Assembly (NCBI GenBank): GCA_030672465.1
Contig: DAOVGJ010000226.1
Coordinates: 1 to 9,627, forward strand
Direction of reading: 5' to 3'
DNA: 9,627 nt
DNA from: Pseudomonadota bacterium
GTDB taxonomy: Bacteria > Desulfobacterota > BSN033 > WVXP01 > G020346125
The translations under genes were made by a program, and so were the position numbers. This document shows positions 1-6,680 of this stretch, piece after piece. Under the pieces are notes generated by a model. The model ran no database searches and was not told the DNA's origin. It saw nothing but the letters and a program-made list of their open reading frames with translations. Positions within the stretch are counted from its first letter, which is position 1. Every line of letters starts with the position of its first letter.

Positions 1-308
1 TTCAAGGATGAATACGGGTCTTGAAACACAATCTGCATCCTCCGGCGCACCCTGCGCCTCTCGGCCTTCGATAACTCATACAATTTCACCCCGTCGAATA
101 CAACCTCACCGGATGTCGGGGACAATAGACTCAATATCAGCCTGCCAATTGTCGTCTTCCCACACCCGGATTCCCCAACAAGCCCCAATACCTCACCTTT
201 TCGAATCCCGAAACTTACCCCATCCACCGCCTTCAATACCCGACGCCTGGGGAGGGGAAAATACTTGCAGAGTTCTGTAACCTCGATAAGGATTCTATCC
301 TCACTCAT
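1..308 (-). CDS. dppF: Peptide ABC transporter ATP-binding protein (DppF/OppF type), 5' part only
   Basis: This is the first 102 codons of the second ATPase of a dipeptide/oligopeptide importer; the rest lies beyond the left edge of the window. It would hydrolyse ATP at the inner face of the membrane as partner of the DppD-type ATPase. Seen in the translation: the usual opening (ILIEVTELCKYFPLP), a complete Walker A motif GESGCGKT at residues 45-52, and the Q-loop MQIVFQDPYSSL starting at residue 91. The signature motif, Walker B and the C-terminal peptide-transporter domain are not in view. The ATG (308-306) overlaps the TGA of dppD (307-305) as ATGA, a 4-base overlap typical of translational coupling. 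Assignment to the F rather than D subunit rests on gene order and on FQDPYSSL, which is typical of the F subunit. The true substrate could be another peptide-like solute. Confidence 0.93.
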   Translation of the reverse strand, partial: MSEDRILIEVTELCKYFPLPRRRVLKAVDGVSFGIRKGEVLGLVGESGCGKTTIGRLILSLLSPTSGEVVFDGVKLYELSKAERRRVRRRMQIVFQDPYSSL

Positions 309-1324
309 TCCTTCTTCCCGTTGATCGGATAGTGACACCTCACCTCGTGGCCTTCACGAAGACACGTTACCCCTGGTGCCTCTTCTTTGCACCGGGCAGC
401 GGAATACTCACAACGGGGCTCAAAGGGGCAGGCGGGCGGCAACCGATGTAACTGAGGAGGTTGCCCCTCGATGGAATCCAAACGGGTCCTCTTTGCTCCT
501 AGACGAGGCAGTGATTTCAAGAGAGCCTCCGTGTACGGATGCGCCGGCTCGCTAAATAGGGTAAACACATTCGTATACTCCACCACACGACCCGCATACA
601 TCACCGCAACCCGCTGACACATGTTCGCGATGACCCCCATATCGTGGGTGATTAAGAGAATTGCCGTCTCTTGCTCACGGCAGATCTCCTTCATCAACTT
701 CAGTACCTGTGCCTGGACCGTCACATCCAAAGCCGTCGTCGGCTCGTCCGCGATCAAGAGCGACGGCTCGCACGCAAACGCCATTGCGATCATCGCCCGC
801 TGGCGCATTCCGCCGCTCATCTCGTGAGGATAGTTCTTAACCCTCTCTTCCGGCGATGGAATTTCGGTGGTCTTCAACATCCGGATCGATTCCCTTAAAC
901 TCTTCATCCGATCCATGCCCTTGTGATATCGAAATACCTCCGAGAGCTGATACCCGATCCTCAATACCGGATTCAAGGAGGTCAATGGGTCCTGAAAGAT
1001 CATCGAGATCTTCGAGCCACGAATCTTCCGGATCTCACGATCACTCAGCCTCAACAGATCCTTACCCATAAACTCAATCCGACCCTCAAGAATCCGACCC
1101 GGTGGAGAGGCCACCAGCCGAAGAATAGACAATGCCGTCACGCTCTTGCCACAACCCGACTCCCCAACAAGACCGAGAACTTCACCCTTTCTCACCTCAA
1201 AATCCAACCCGTCAACCGCCTTGGTGACACCTTCGGTGGTGAAGAAGTAGGTCTTTAACCCCGATACTCTGAGGATCAATCTATCATCCTCTCTCCGTTC
1301 CATAGGCCTCTTTGCCCCTGCCAC
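305..1324 (-). CDS. dppD: Peptide ABC transporter ATP-binding protein (DppD/OppD type)
   Basis: First ATPase of the importer, expected to pair with the DppF-type subunit under the two permeases. Of 339 residues, Walker A GESGCGKS is at 54-61, the Q-loop glutamine at 111 (FQDPLTSLNP), signature MSGGMRQR at 169-176, Walker B LLIADEP at 189-195 and the switch histidine at 227 (THDMG). The C-terminal oligopeptide-transporter domain carries cysteines at 299, 305, 312 and 321 in the spacing usual for this family, where an iron-sulfur cluster has been reported in some members. Start choice: the GTG at 1324 shares one base with the dppC stop (TAGTG) but has no clear ribosome site. An ATG at 1303 (MERREDD) has AGAGG close upstream and gives 332 residues, nearer the family's usual length, so it may be the true start. 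All catalytic motifs are intact. Confidence 0.95.
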   Translation of the reverse strand: MAGAKRPMERREDDRLILRVSGLKTYFFTTEGVTKAVDGLDFEVRKGEVLGLVGESGCGKSVTALSILRLVASPPGRILEGRIEFMGKDLLRLSDREIRKIRGSKISMIFQDPLTSLNPVLRIGYQLSEVFRYHKGMDRMKSLRESIRMLKTTEIPSPEERVKNYPHEMSGGMRQRAMIAMAFACEPSLLIADEPTTALDVTVQAQVLKLMKEICREQETAILLITHDMGVIANMCQRVAVMYAGRVVEYTNVFTLFSEPAHPYTEALLKSLPRLGAKRTRLDSIEGQPPQLHRLPPACPFEPRCEYSAARCKEEAPGVTCLREGHEVRCHYPINGKKE

Positions 1325-2196
1325 TACCGCTGGGAAAGCCTGGGATCCAACGCGTCCCTGAGGGCATCGCCCATTAAATTAAAACCCAGAACCGCAAAAA
1401 TGATGGCAAGTCCCGGAAAAACCGCCAACCAGGGAGCCAGCTCCATGAACCTTCTGCTTTCACTGATCATGAGCCCCCAGGAGGGCGTTGGGGGCTGGGT
1501 CCCCAGGCCGAGAAAACTCAAAGCGGCTTCGACCATGATGGCGGTGGAAAGATTAAAGGTTGCCTGAACAATGACCGGGGAAAGAACATTGGGCAGGATA
1601 AAAAACAGAATGATCGTAATATCCCTGGCTCCCACGGACCGAATTGCCTCGATAAATTCCTTTTCCTTGACAGCGAGAACCGAGCCGCGAACGATCCGGG
1701 CAAAACGGGAATGATAAAGGAATCCGATGGTAAGCAATAAATTCTCCAGGCTGGGCCCCAGTACGGCAACCAACATCAGGGCCAATAAAAGCAAGGGAAA
1801 GGCAAACAGAATATCCAGCAAGCGCATGATAATATTGTCCAAAATTCCCCCGTAGTATCCAGAGATGAGACCAATGACGACCCCCAAAAAAATGGCTATC
1901 GCTATCGCACCAAACGATACCTCCATTGATATTCTCGTTCCGTATAATAATCTGCTCAACTGGTCCCTGCCAAAACGGTCGGTTCCCAACCAGTATTTTG
2001 CACAAGGCGCACGAAGAGAATCTTTTGGATTCATCGCAAGGGGGTCATAGGGAGCAACAACACTACTGAAAAGGGAAACCAGGATCAGGATTATCACCAT
2101 AATTGAACCGATAATGCCCAGTTTGTGTTTCTTAAACCCCATCCACGCCAATCGAGAAGGGGATAATATTTCCCCATTTTCTTTCTTTTCATCCAT
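1324..2196 (-). CDS. dppC: Peptide ABC transporter permease (DppC type)
   Basis: Inner-membrane permease of 290 residues, the usual length for DppC/OppC. It should pair with the DppB-type permease to form the translocation pore. Seen: a charged cytoplasmic N-terminus followed by a first membrane segment at about 27-48; the family motif GTDRFGRDQLSRLLYGTR at 71-88, typical of DppC proteins; further hydrophobic segments at about 96-113, 125-147 and 191-209; and the ATPase-docking EAA loop around 181-203 (FIEAIRSVGARDITIILF). It ends DALDPRLSQR, a standard C-terminus. The ATG at 2196 follows a purine-rich GAAGGGTGAG stretch at suitable distance. It lies 20 bases after dppB, and its TAG stop overlaps the proposed GTG start of dppD by one base. 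No damage or odd residue seen. Confidence 0.95.
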   Translation of the reverse strand: MDEKKENGEILSPSRLAWMGFKKHKLGIIGSIMVIILILVSLFSSVVAPYDPLAMNPKDSLRAPCAKYWLGTDRFGRDQLSRLLYGTRISMEVSFGAIAIAIFLGVVIGLISGYYGGILDNIIMRLLDILFAFPLLLLALMLVAVLGPSLENLLLTIGFLYHSRFARIVRGSVLAVKEKEFIEAIRSVGARDITIILFFILPNVLSPVIVQATFNLSTAIMVEAALSFLGLGTQPPTPSWGLMISESRRFMELAPWLAVFPGLAIIFAVLGFNLMGDALRDALDPRLSQR

Positions 2197-2216
2197 GTGG
2201 TCTCACCCTTCCGCCA

Positions 2217-3164
2217 TTAATAGGTAATTCTTGGGTCCAGAAAGGCGTATACAATATCAACGATTAAATTGATTACCACAAAAACAGATGCGATAAAGAG
2301 AATGGATCCGGTAACGATCATGAAATCCCGTTGCTCAATGGCGAGTAAAATTAATCGCCCAACTCCGGGCAAAACGAATACTTCCTCAGTGAGTACCAGC
2401 CCACCAATGAGAACTCCAATCTGGATTCCCAAAACGGTTATAACCGGGATCAAAGAATTCTTTAACACGTGAACAAAGAGAACAAGTTTTTCCGTCATCC
2501 CTTTTGCTCGGGCCGTTCTGACATAATCCTGTCTTAAGGTATCCAGGACCGAGGAGCGTGTCATTCTTACGATATACGAAAGGGTTGTCAGGCCTAAAAC
2601 AAAACCGGGAATCACCATGCATTTGATGTTCTCCAGGGGATTCTCCGAAAAGGGGACATACTGCAGAACAGGTAACCATCGAAAGTAGAGGGAACCAAGG
2701 AGGACTACGATGGTTGCCAGCCAGAAATTGGGTATTGAATACCCCATGATGGTTGCCACTCTCACAATACCGTCAAGAAATGAAAACTGCTTGTAGGCCG
2801 AAAGCATTCCCATGGGGATTCCAATGAGAATCACGAACGCAATGGCAATGATCATCAACTCAACGTTTACCGGAAGCCGATGAAGGATTTCTTCCATTAC
2901 TGGTTTGCCGGAGGTGAACGATTTGCCCAGATCACCCCGTACTGCATCCCACAACCAGTACAGGTATTGGAGATAGACGGGTTTGTCGAGATTCAGCTCT
3001 TTCCTCAGCTCCATCAAGACTTTCGGATCCCCGGCTACTTCGTCACCCATCATGATATCCACCACATCCCCGGGAACCAAGTGGAAGGTGGCAAAGACGA
3101 GGATGGAGACTCCCAGCAAAATGGGGATCATGCTCAATATGCGAATGCAGATGTATCGGAGCAT
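2217..3164 (-). CDS. dppB: Peptide ABC transporter permease (DppB type)
   Basis: Inner-membrane permease of 315 residues, close to the normal size of DppB/OppB. Seen: the family-typical start MLRYICIRILSMIPILLGVS with a first membrane helix at about 9-29, the conserved PGD at 31-33 opening the periplasmic loop, hydrophobic segments at about 101-121, 135-160, 183-200, 236-258 and 283-309, and the EAA loop that contacts the ATPase at about 213-242 (DYVRTARAKG, then HVLKNSLIP). It ends in DPRITY, a common DppB ending. The ATG at 3164 has only a moderate ribosome site (GGGAAG about 10 bases upstream). It follows the binding-protein gene after a 97-base gap that holds a terminator-like hairpin, so its level may be set below that of the binding protein. 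Confidence 0.95.
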   Translation of the reverse strand: MLRYICIRILSMIPILLGVSILVFATFHLVPGDVVDIMMGDEVAGDPKVLMELRKELNLDKPVYLQYLYWLWDAVRGDLGKSFTSGKPVMEEILHRLPVNVELMIIAIAFVILIGIPMGMLSAYKQFSFLDGIVRVATIMGYSIPNFWLATIVVLLGSLYFRWLPVLQYVPFSENPLENIKCMVIPGFVLGLTTLSYIVRMTRSSVLDTLRQDYVRTARAKGMTEKLVLFVHVLKNSLIPVITVLGIQIGVLIGGLVLTEEVFVLPGVGRLILLAIEQRDFMIVTGSILFIASVFVVINLIVDIVYAFLDPRITY

Positions 3165-3184
3165 TGAGGTTTTGCTTCCCTTGA

Positions 3185-3240
3185 CAAAATCAAAACAAAA
3201 GCCCCATCAAAATCATTTTAATTTCTGATTGAGATGGGGC
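3185..3240 (-). terminator. Terminator-like hairpin between binding-protein gene and dppB
   Basis: Read on the minus strand, GCCCCATC at the start pairs perfectly with GATGGGGC at the end of a 40-base segment (3201-3240). After a two-base mismatch on each side the stem continues with five more pairs (TCAAT region: AATCA with TGATT). It is followed at once by the T-rich run TTTTGTTTTGATTTTG. That is the layout of an intrinsic terminator, with an interrupted T-tract and a longer loop than the best examples. Placed after the binding-protein stop and before dppB, it probably ends some transcripts or protects the 3' end of the upstream message, giving more binding protein than permease. Partial read-through is inferred, because the permease genes have no obvious promoter of their own in the gap. 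Confidence 0.7.
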
Positions 3241-3261
3241 ACGTATTTCAATTTCAATTCG

Positions 3262-4833
3262 TTATTTTCCTATCCAAGCTTCCCTCAAAAATGAACGGGA
3301 ATTGTTTGATAAGAACTTATAGCCCTTAACTCTCTCGTTTACGATCTCGAAACGGGGAGTCATGGCATAGGGCCAGATGCAGGGTACGATCTCTGCCTGG
3401 TACCGTTGCAGTTCGTGCCAGAGCTTGATTCTCTTCTCCAGATTTGCTTCCGTATGCTGGGCTTCGAAGAGCCTGTCCAGCTTTTCATCTTTGAACCCGA
3501 AGTAATTGCCGCTCGCTTTGCTGTAAAAGTAGTTGTAGCAATAGCCCTCCGGATCAGGATACCAGATTCCCGCGAATATCATTGAAATGAAATCGCCGGC
3601 CCGCCAGGTTTTTAAGGTAATTCCCCAGTCCTTTTGAACGATGTTCATCTTGATGCCGACCTTTAGCAGCTGCCTCTGCATGATTTCGGCGAAGGGGATA
3701 TAGTCCGGGCTGTGGGGGGAGGTGATGCAGGTGAATTCGAAACCATCGGCATACCCCGCCTCTATCAGCAGTTTTTTAGACAGGGCAAAATCCTGTTTAT
3801 AAAAGGGAAGCTCAGCCACTTCACTCTGGGGCAGCACATAGGGGACACAACCCGGAGGAATGCATGCGGATAGCGTTCCCCTGCCCATCAATACCGTGTC
3901 AATGATTTCCTGCCGATCCAGGGCGGAGGCCACGGCCTGTCTGAGCTTGAGGTTGTTAAATGGGGGTCTGTCGAGTTTCATCCAGAATCTGTTTTGCCTG
4001 ACAGGAGGGCCCATCAATGTCTTCAGGTTTTTCTCCTTCGCCAGCAAGTCCGCAAGCTGGGCTTCCTTGATCCAACCAATATCGACCGTGCCCTTCCGCA
4101 GGGCAGCCACACGGGAGGTCTCGTCTTTAATCACGATGAAATCGAACCCGTCGATATACGGTTTGCCCTTGTCCCAGTAGTCATCGAACCGCTCATAGAT
4201 CCCTTTGATTCCATGCTCATATTTTATCAGTTTGAAAGGTCCTGTTCCTATTGGATTGGCTTGAAGGGATCCATATTTTTCAACAGCCGCCTTGGAAACA
4301 ATGGCAACGTACCACGGCGTTCCAATGGTGTTCAAAAATGGTGGATAGGGTTGCGACATAGTGATCTTAACCGTGTACTTGTCGGGCGTTTCTATTTTAC
4401 TTATTGTTTTGAAATATGCGCCCCTTGGGGCCTTCGTCTTAGGATCGAGGAGCCTCTCAAAGTTGAATTTAACGACCTCTGCCGTTAATTTACTGCCGTC
4501 GTGGAACTTCACTCCTTTTCTAATGTGAAAAATGTAGGTGAGATCATCCGGCTGCTCCCATGAACTCGCCAGACACGGTTCCAGTTGCATTTTTTCATTG
4601 TATCGGACCAAGGTCTCATATACGTGCTCGAAAAAGGTGTAAGAAGCAAAAGCCAGAACCAGGTGAGGATCAAGCCCCACGGCGGTTGAGTCAGTGGCAA
4701 CTTTCAGCCGTCCCCCCCGCTGTGGTTTCTCAGCCGCCTGGAGGGGACTAGGTGACATAACGAGAAGACATGAGAGAAACGCAAAAATCGTAAAGAGAAC
4801 AAAACATGTTTTTAGATAATTCTTCATTTTCAT
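3262..4833 (-). CDS. Peptide ABC transporter substrate-binding protein (family 5, DppA/OppA-like)
   Basis: Periplasmic binding protein of 523 residues that should deliver a peptide-like solute to the downstream permease. Seen: a basic N-terminus, a hydrophobic core at about 10-26 and a likely signal-peptidase I site at LQA/AEKP (after residue 33). A cysteine at 22 (FLSC) makes a poor lipobox, so a lipoprotein is less likely. Family 5 landmarks follow: YETLVRY near 72-78, KFHDGSKLTAEVVKFNFERL at 109-128, NPIGTGPFK at 193-201, and the WYPDP region near 424-428. AGGAGGTG lies only 3 bases before the ATG at 4833 but 9 before a second ATG at 4827, so translation may begin two codons later. A terminator-like hairpin follows the gene. 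The ligand is unknown: the family also binds nickel, opines, glutathione and sugars, though neighbouring amide hydrolases favour a peptide or N-acyl compound. Confidence 0.94.
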   Translation of the reverse strand: MKMKNYLKTCFVLFTIFAFLSCLLVMSPSPLQAAEKPQRGGRLKVATDSTAVGLDPHLVLAFASYTFFEHVYETLVRYNEKMQLEPCLASSWEQPDDLTYIFHIRKGVKFHDGSKLTAEVVKFNFERLLDPKTKAPRGAYFKTISKIETPDKYTVKITMSQPYPPFLNTIGTPWYVAIVSKAAVEKYGSLQANPIGTGPFKLIKYEHGIKGIYERFDDYWDKGKPYIDGFDFIVIKDETSRVAALRKGTVDIGWIKEAQLADLLAKEKNLKTLMGPPVRQNRFWMKLDRPPFNNLKLRQAVASALDRQEIIDTVLMGRGTLSACIPPGCVPYVLPQSEVAELPFYKQDFALSKKLLIEAGYADGFEFTCITSPHSPDYIPFAEIMQRQLLKVGIKMNIVQKDWGITLKTWRAGDFISMIFAGIWYPDPEGYCYNYFYSKASGNYFGFKDEKLDRLFEAQHTEANLEKRIKLWHELQRYQAEIVPCIWPYAMTPRFEIVNERVKGYKFLSNNSRSFLREAWIGK

Positions 4834-4983
4834 GCACCTCCTTCTTTGGTTTCAACACGTTTCACGTCGATTTGCCTGAAATATCAGGCCGATCCTGTTT
4901 TAAAATCTCACCTCCTTTCTCTTTATCGCGGTATTCAAACATTTAACAAGTCCGAATCCATTGATATAATCGCCGAGGCCGTC
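4834..4983 (-). promoter_or_regulatory. 150-base leader between M20 gene and binding-protein gene
   Basis: This gap holds several elements on the minus strand. The binding-protein ribosome site AGAAGGAGGTG is at 4835-4845. A perfect small hairpin, GCCTGA-TATT-TCAGGC, is at 4874-4889 with no T-tract after it. A second, even better Shine-Dalgarno sequence, AGAAAGGAGGTGA, is at 4908-4920, matching 13 bases of the usual 16S 3' end, yet no ATG, GTG or TTG follows at a proper distance. A weak promoter is possible: TTGTTA (4944-4949), 16 bases, GATAAA (4922-4927), each 4 of 6 to the consensus. No terminator was seen after the M20 stop, so co-transcription of M20 with the transporter is likely. Confidence 0.5.
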
Positions 4984-6339
4984 CTATTTACACCAATCGT
5001 AGATGGTCAGTGCCAGGACTTTAACCGAGGGGACCATCGAATCAATGGGGATGAATTCATCCGGCTTGTGAATCTGATCGCCCCATCCGGGGCCGAACAC
5101 GGTGGTTGGAATTTTCCCCTGATTGATCAGGTGCCTCATGTCGCACGCAGCGGTTCCCCTATACAATGGAGGTCTTTCACCGGTTACTCTCTCAGCAGCC
5201 GACTGTAAGGTTTGAATGATCGGCTCCTTTTCGTCAATGTCCGAGGGATCATCATGATGAAGGAAAAAGACTTCAGGGGGGACCTCTACAAGCCACCGAT
5301 CTTTTCTATTGGCTTCGACAATTGCCCCTCTGATGTATTCCATAACATCGGCCACCGATCCCACTTCGGACCCGAAATAAGCACTTCCATTCAAGGTGCA
5401 TTCAGAAGCTGTCACCGTATCGTAATGGCCACCGTGCACCCTTCCCATGACCATGGAAAACGAATTCTGATCCGGTATATGAGGATGCCGATATTTATCA
5501 TTCAACTTTTGCTCCATTTCCAATAAACTATCGATGACCCTGGATAGCTTCTCGATGGCACTAACCCCATCCTGCTCCCTTCCTCTCCATCTCGCTCCGG
5601 TTGGTTTCGACCTTCCTTTTACTTTAATACCCCAGTACACTCCTCCGGCATTTCCGAGTCTCACGGTATTTTTCGTCGGCTCCGTGATAATGGCCGCATC
5701 CGCAGTGATTCCCCGAGCCACACAGGCAAGGGTCCCGTTGCCAGCGTGTTCTTCATTGACCACGCTTTCAAATATCACATCTCCCCTCAGTTTTACTCCC
5801 AGTTCAATCAAACATTCCAGGGCAACCATGGCCGCAACGATGCCGCTTTTCATATCAGAAACGCCTCGGCCGTACATTTTGCCATCCTCAATTTCTGCTT
5901 CAAAGGGATCATGGGTCCATTCATCCCTTGGTTCAACGGTTACCGTATCAATATGCCCGTTGAGGATGAGCGACCTTCCGGCTTTGGACGATCCCTTCCA
6001 AGTTCCCACGACATTCGGCCTGTTCTTGTAGTTCAAGACATCCATCTTTCCTGACTTGACCAGATCTCCATAGCTGGGGAGATCCTGATACGGCAAAATG
6101 AGATCATGAAGCCAGTGAGAGGGGTACTGGGCCACATCGGGGTACTTTTCGAATAACTCTTTTATGTCCGGTTCCGAGAGAGCAACCTTCAGTCCGAGAT
6201 CTCTTAAATACGCTGCTACAAATTCCTGAGCTTTCAATTCGTCTCCGGTCAGGCTGGGGATTTTTACCAATGTCGCCAGGAGTTCAATAATCTTCTCCCT
6301 TTTTTCTTCAACTTTGTTTATGATTTTTCGTTCGATCAT
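4984..6339 (-). CDS. M20 family metallopeptidase / ArgE-DapE type deacylase
   Basis: Cytoplasmic two-metal amidohydrolase of 451 residues from the ATG at 6339. The family removes acyl groups from amino acids (ArgE, DapE) or splits small peptides and carbamoyl compounds. All metal-site signatures are visible: GHIDTV with His129 and Asp131, GRGVSDMKSG with bridging Asp162, NEEHAGNGT with the catalytic Glu196-Glu197 pair, TEPT with Glu220, and the C-terminal QIHKPDEF with His424. A lid domain lies between about 230 and 345. A segment at about 60-105, with the LFEKYPDV stretch, lengthens the N-terminal part compared with classical ArgE. No signal peptide is seen. The frame is open for 34 codons further upstream, but that stretch looks unlike protein and contains the doubled palindrome, so I chose ATG 6339 although its ribosome site is weak. 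The position upstream of the peptide importer suggests it processes the imported solute. Confidence 0.9.
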   Translation of the reverse strand: MIERKIINKVEEKREKIIELLATLVKIPSLTGDELKAQEFVAAYLRDLGLKVALSEPDIKELFEKYPDVAQYPSHWLHDLILPYQDLPSYGDLVKSGKMDVLNYKNRPNVVGTWKGSSKAGRSLILNGHIDTVTVEPRDEWTHDPFEAEIEDGKMYGRGVSDMKSGIVAAMVALECLIELGVKLRGDVIFESVVNEEHAGNGTLACVARGITADAAIITEPTKNTVRLGNAGGVYWGIKVKGRSKPTGARWRGREQDGVSAIEKLSRVIDSLLEMEQKLNDKYRHPHIPDQNSFSMVMGRVHGGHYDTVTASECTLNGSAYFGSEVGSVADVMEYIRGAIVEANRKDRWLVEVPPEVFFLHHDDPSDIDEKEPIIQTLQSAAERVTGERPPLYRGTAACDMRHLINQGKIPTTVFGPGWGDQIHKPDEFIPIDSMVPSVKVLALTIYDWCK

Positions 6340-6358
6340 AAAATGACCCAGGGGGTGA

Positions 6359-6378
6359 CAATATTGATAACAATATTG
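6359..6378. promoter_or_regulatory. Doubled CAATATTG palindrome, candidate operator
   Basis: The sequence CAATATTGATAACAATATTG contains the 8-base palindrome CAATATTG twice, separated by ATAA, so it is both a direct and an inverted repeat, symmetrical except for the centre. It ends 20 bases upstream of the M20 start codon. Such symmetry near a start is typical of a binding site for a dimeric or tetrameric repressor, which would control the M20-transporter unit. No other copy was seen in the window. No regulator gene lies in view, so the protein is unknown. Confidence 0.45.
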
Positions 6379-6434
6379 GAAACGGACTAAGCACAACCCC
6401 CAGTTAAGACCATCACTATCAGTTCCCAAATAAA

Positions 6435-6511
6435 ATGTCAAATTAATATTTTTTATTTAATCAATAATAAAAACCTAATAACTCATTTCAGGGGCGCATC
6501 TATGTCAAATT
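6435..6511 (-). repeat. Two direct copies of AATTTGACAT (TTGACA boxes)
   Basis: The ten bases AATTTGACAT occur at 6502-6511 and again at 6435-6444 on the minus strand, 67 bases apart start to start. Each contains a perfect TTGACA -35 hexamer. The downstream copy has GATAGT (4 of 6 to TATAAT) after a short 15-base spacer; the upstream copy has no good -10 at normal distance. They may be tandem promoters for the M20 unit or chance in AT-rich DNA. Confidence 0.35.
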
Positions 6512-6563
6512 GTAGTCCTTTGGTCTTAACATCATGAGAAAAAGGTTTTTAATCGCCAATGTT

Positions 6564-6642
6564 CAAGGTGCTGGGGATCCTTCTGTAAATTAATACCGAT
6601 GGGAAATAATTAGAGTAAGCTCAAATAGTAATAAGCACCTTG
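6564..6642. repeat. 9-bp perfect inverted repeat with 61-base spacer
   Basis: CAAGGTGCT at 6564-6572 is the exact reverse complement of AGCACCTTG at 6634-6642. Pairing stops immediately outside and inside the arms. There is no target-site duplication at the flanks and no T-run directly after it, so it is neither a clear miniature transposon nor a clear terminator. It could form a long-loop hairpin in the 3' end of the MFS message. Confidence 0.4.
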
Positions 6643-6680
6643 GGGTCTCAAAATGGCAGGACACTGATTGGGTTCGATTT

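Larger units (their letters stand above)
6340..6680 (-). other. 341-base AT-rich intergenic control region
   Basis: No convincing gene is present here on either strand. On the minus strand it follows the MFS stop and precedes the M20 start. It contains a 9-bp inverted repeat (6564-6572 with 6634-6642), two copies of AATTTGACAT (6502-6511 and 6435-6444), a run of A and T at about 6442-6475, and the doubled palindrome at 6359-6378. Neither TTGACA box has a good -10 partner at 17 bases; the one at 6436-6441 has GATAGT after 15 bases. I see no strong terminator with a T-run after the MFS gene. The region most likely holds the promoter and operator for the M20-transporter unit. Confidence 0.55.

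Noticed and set aside
8..280. Plus-strand 90-codon open frame at the left edge
   Set aside because: It is antisense to the dppF start with its intact Walker A motif; no independent support.
4874..4889. Hairpin GCCTGA-TATT-TCAGGC as a terminator for the M20 gene
   Set aside because: It is followed by AAATCG rather than a T-run, and the stem is only 6 pairs.
5534..6031. Plus-strand open frame of 165 codons opposite the M20 gene
   Set aside because: It overlaps the M20 metal-site coding region in antisense, has no ribosome site of note and no recognisable motif.
6340..6441. 34-codon N-terminal extension of the M20 protein from an ATG at 6441
   Set aside because: It would code for a cysteine- and tyrosine-rich stretch (QYCYQYC) created by the doubled palindrome, lies before the family's normal N-terminus and contains a likely -35 box.
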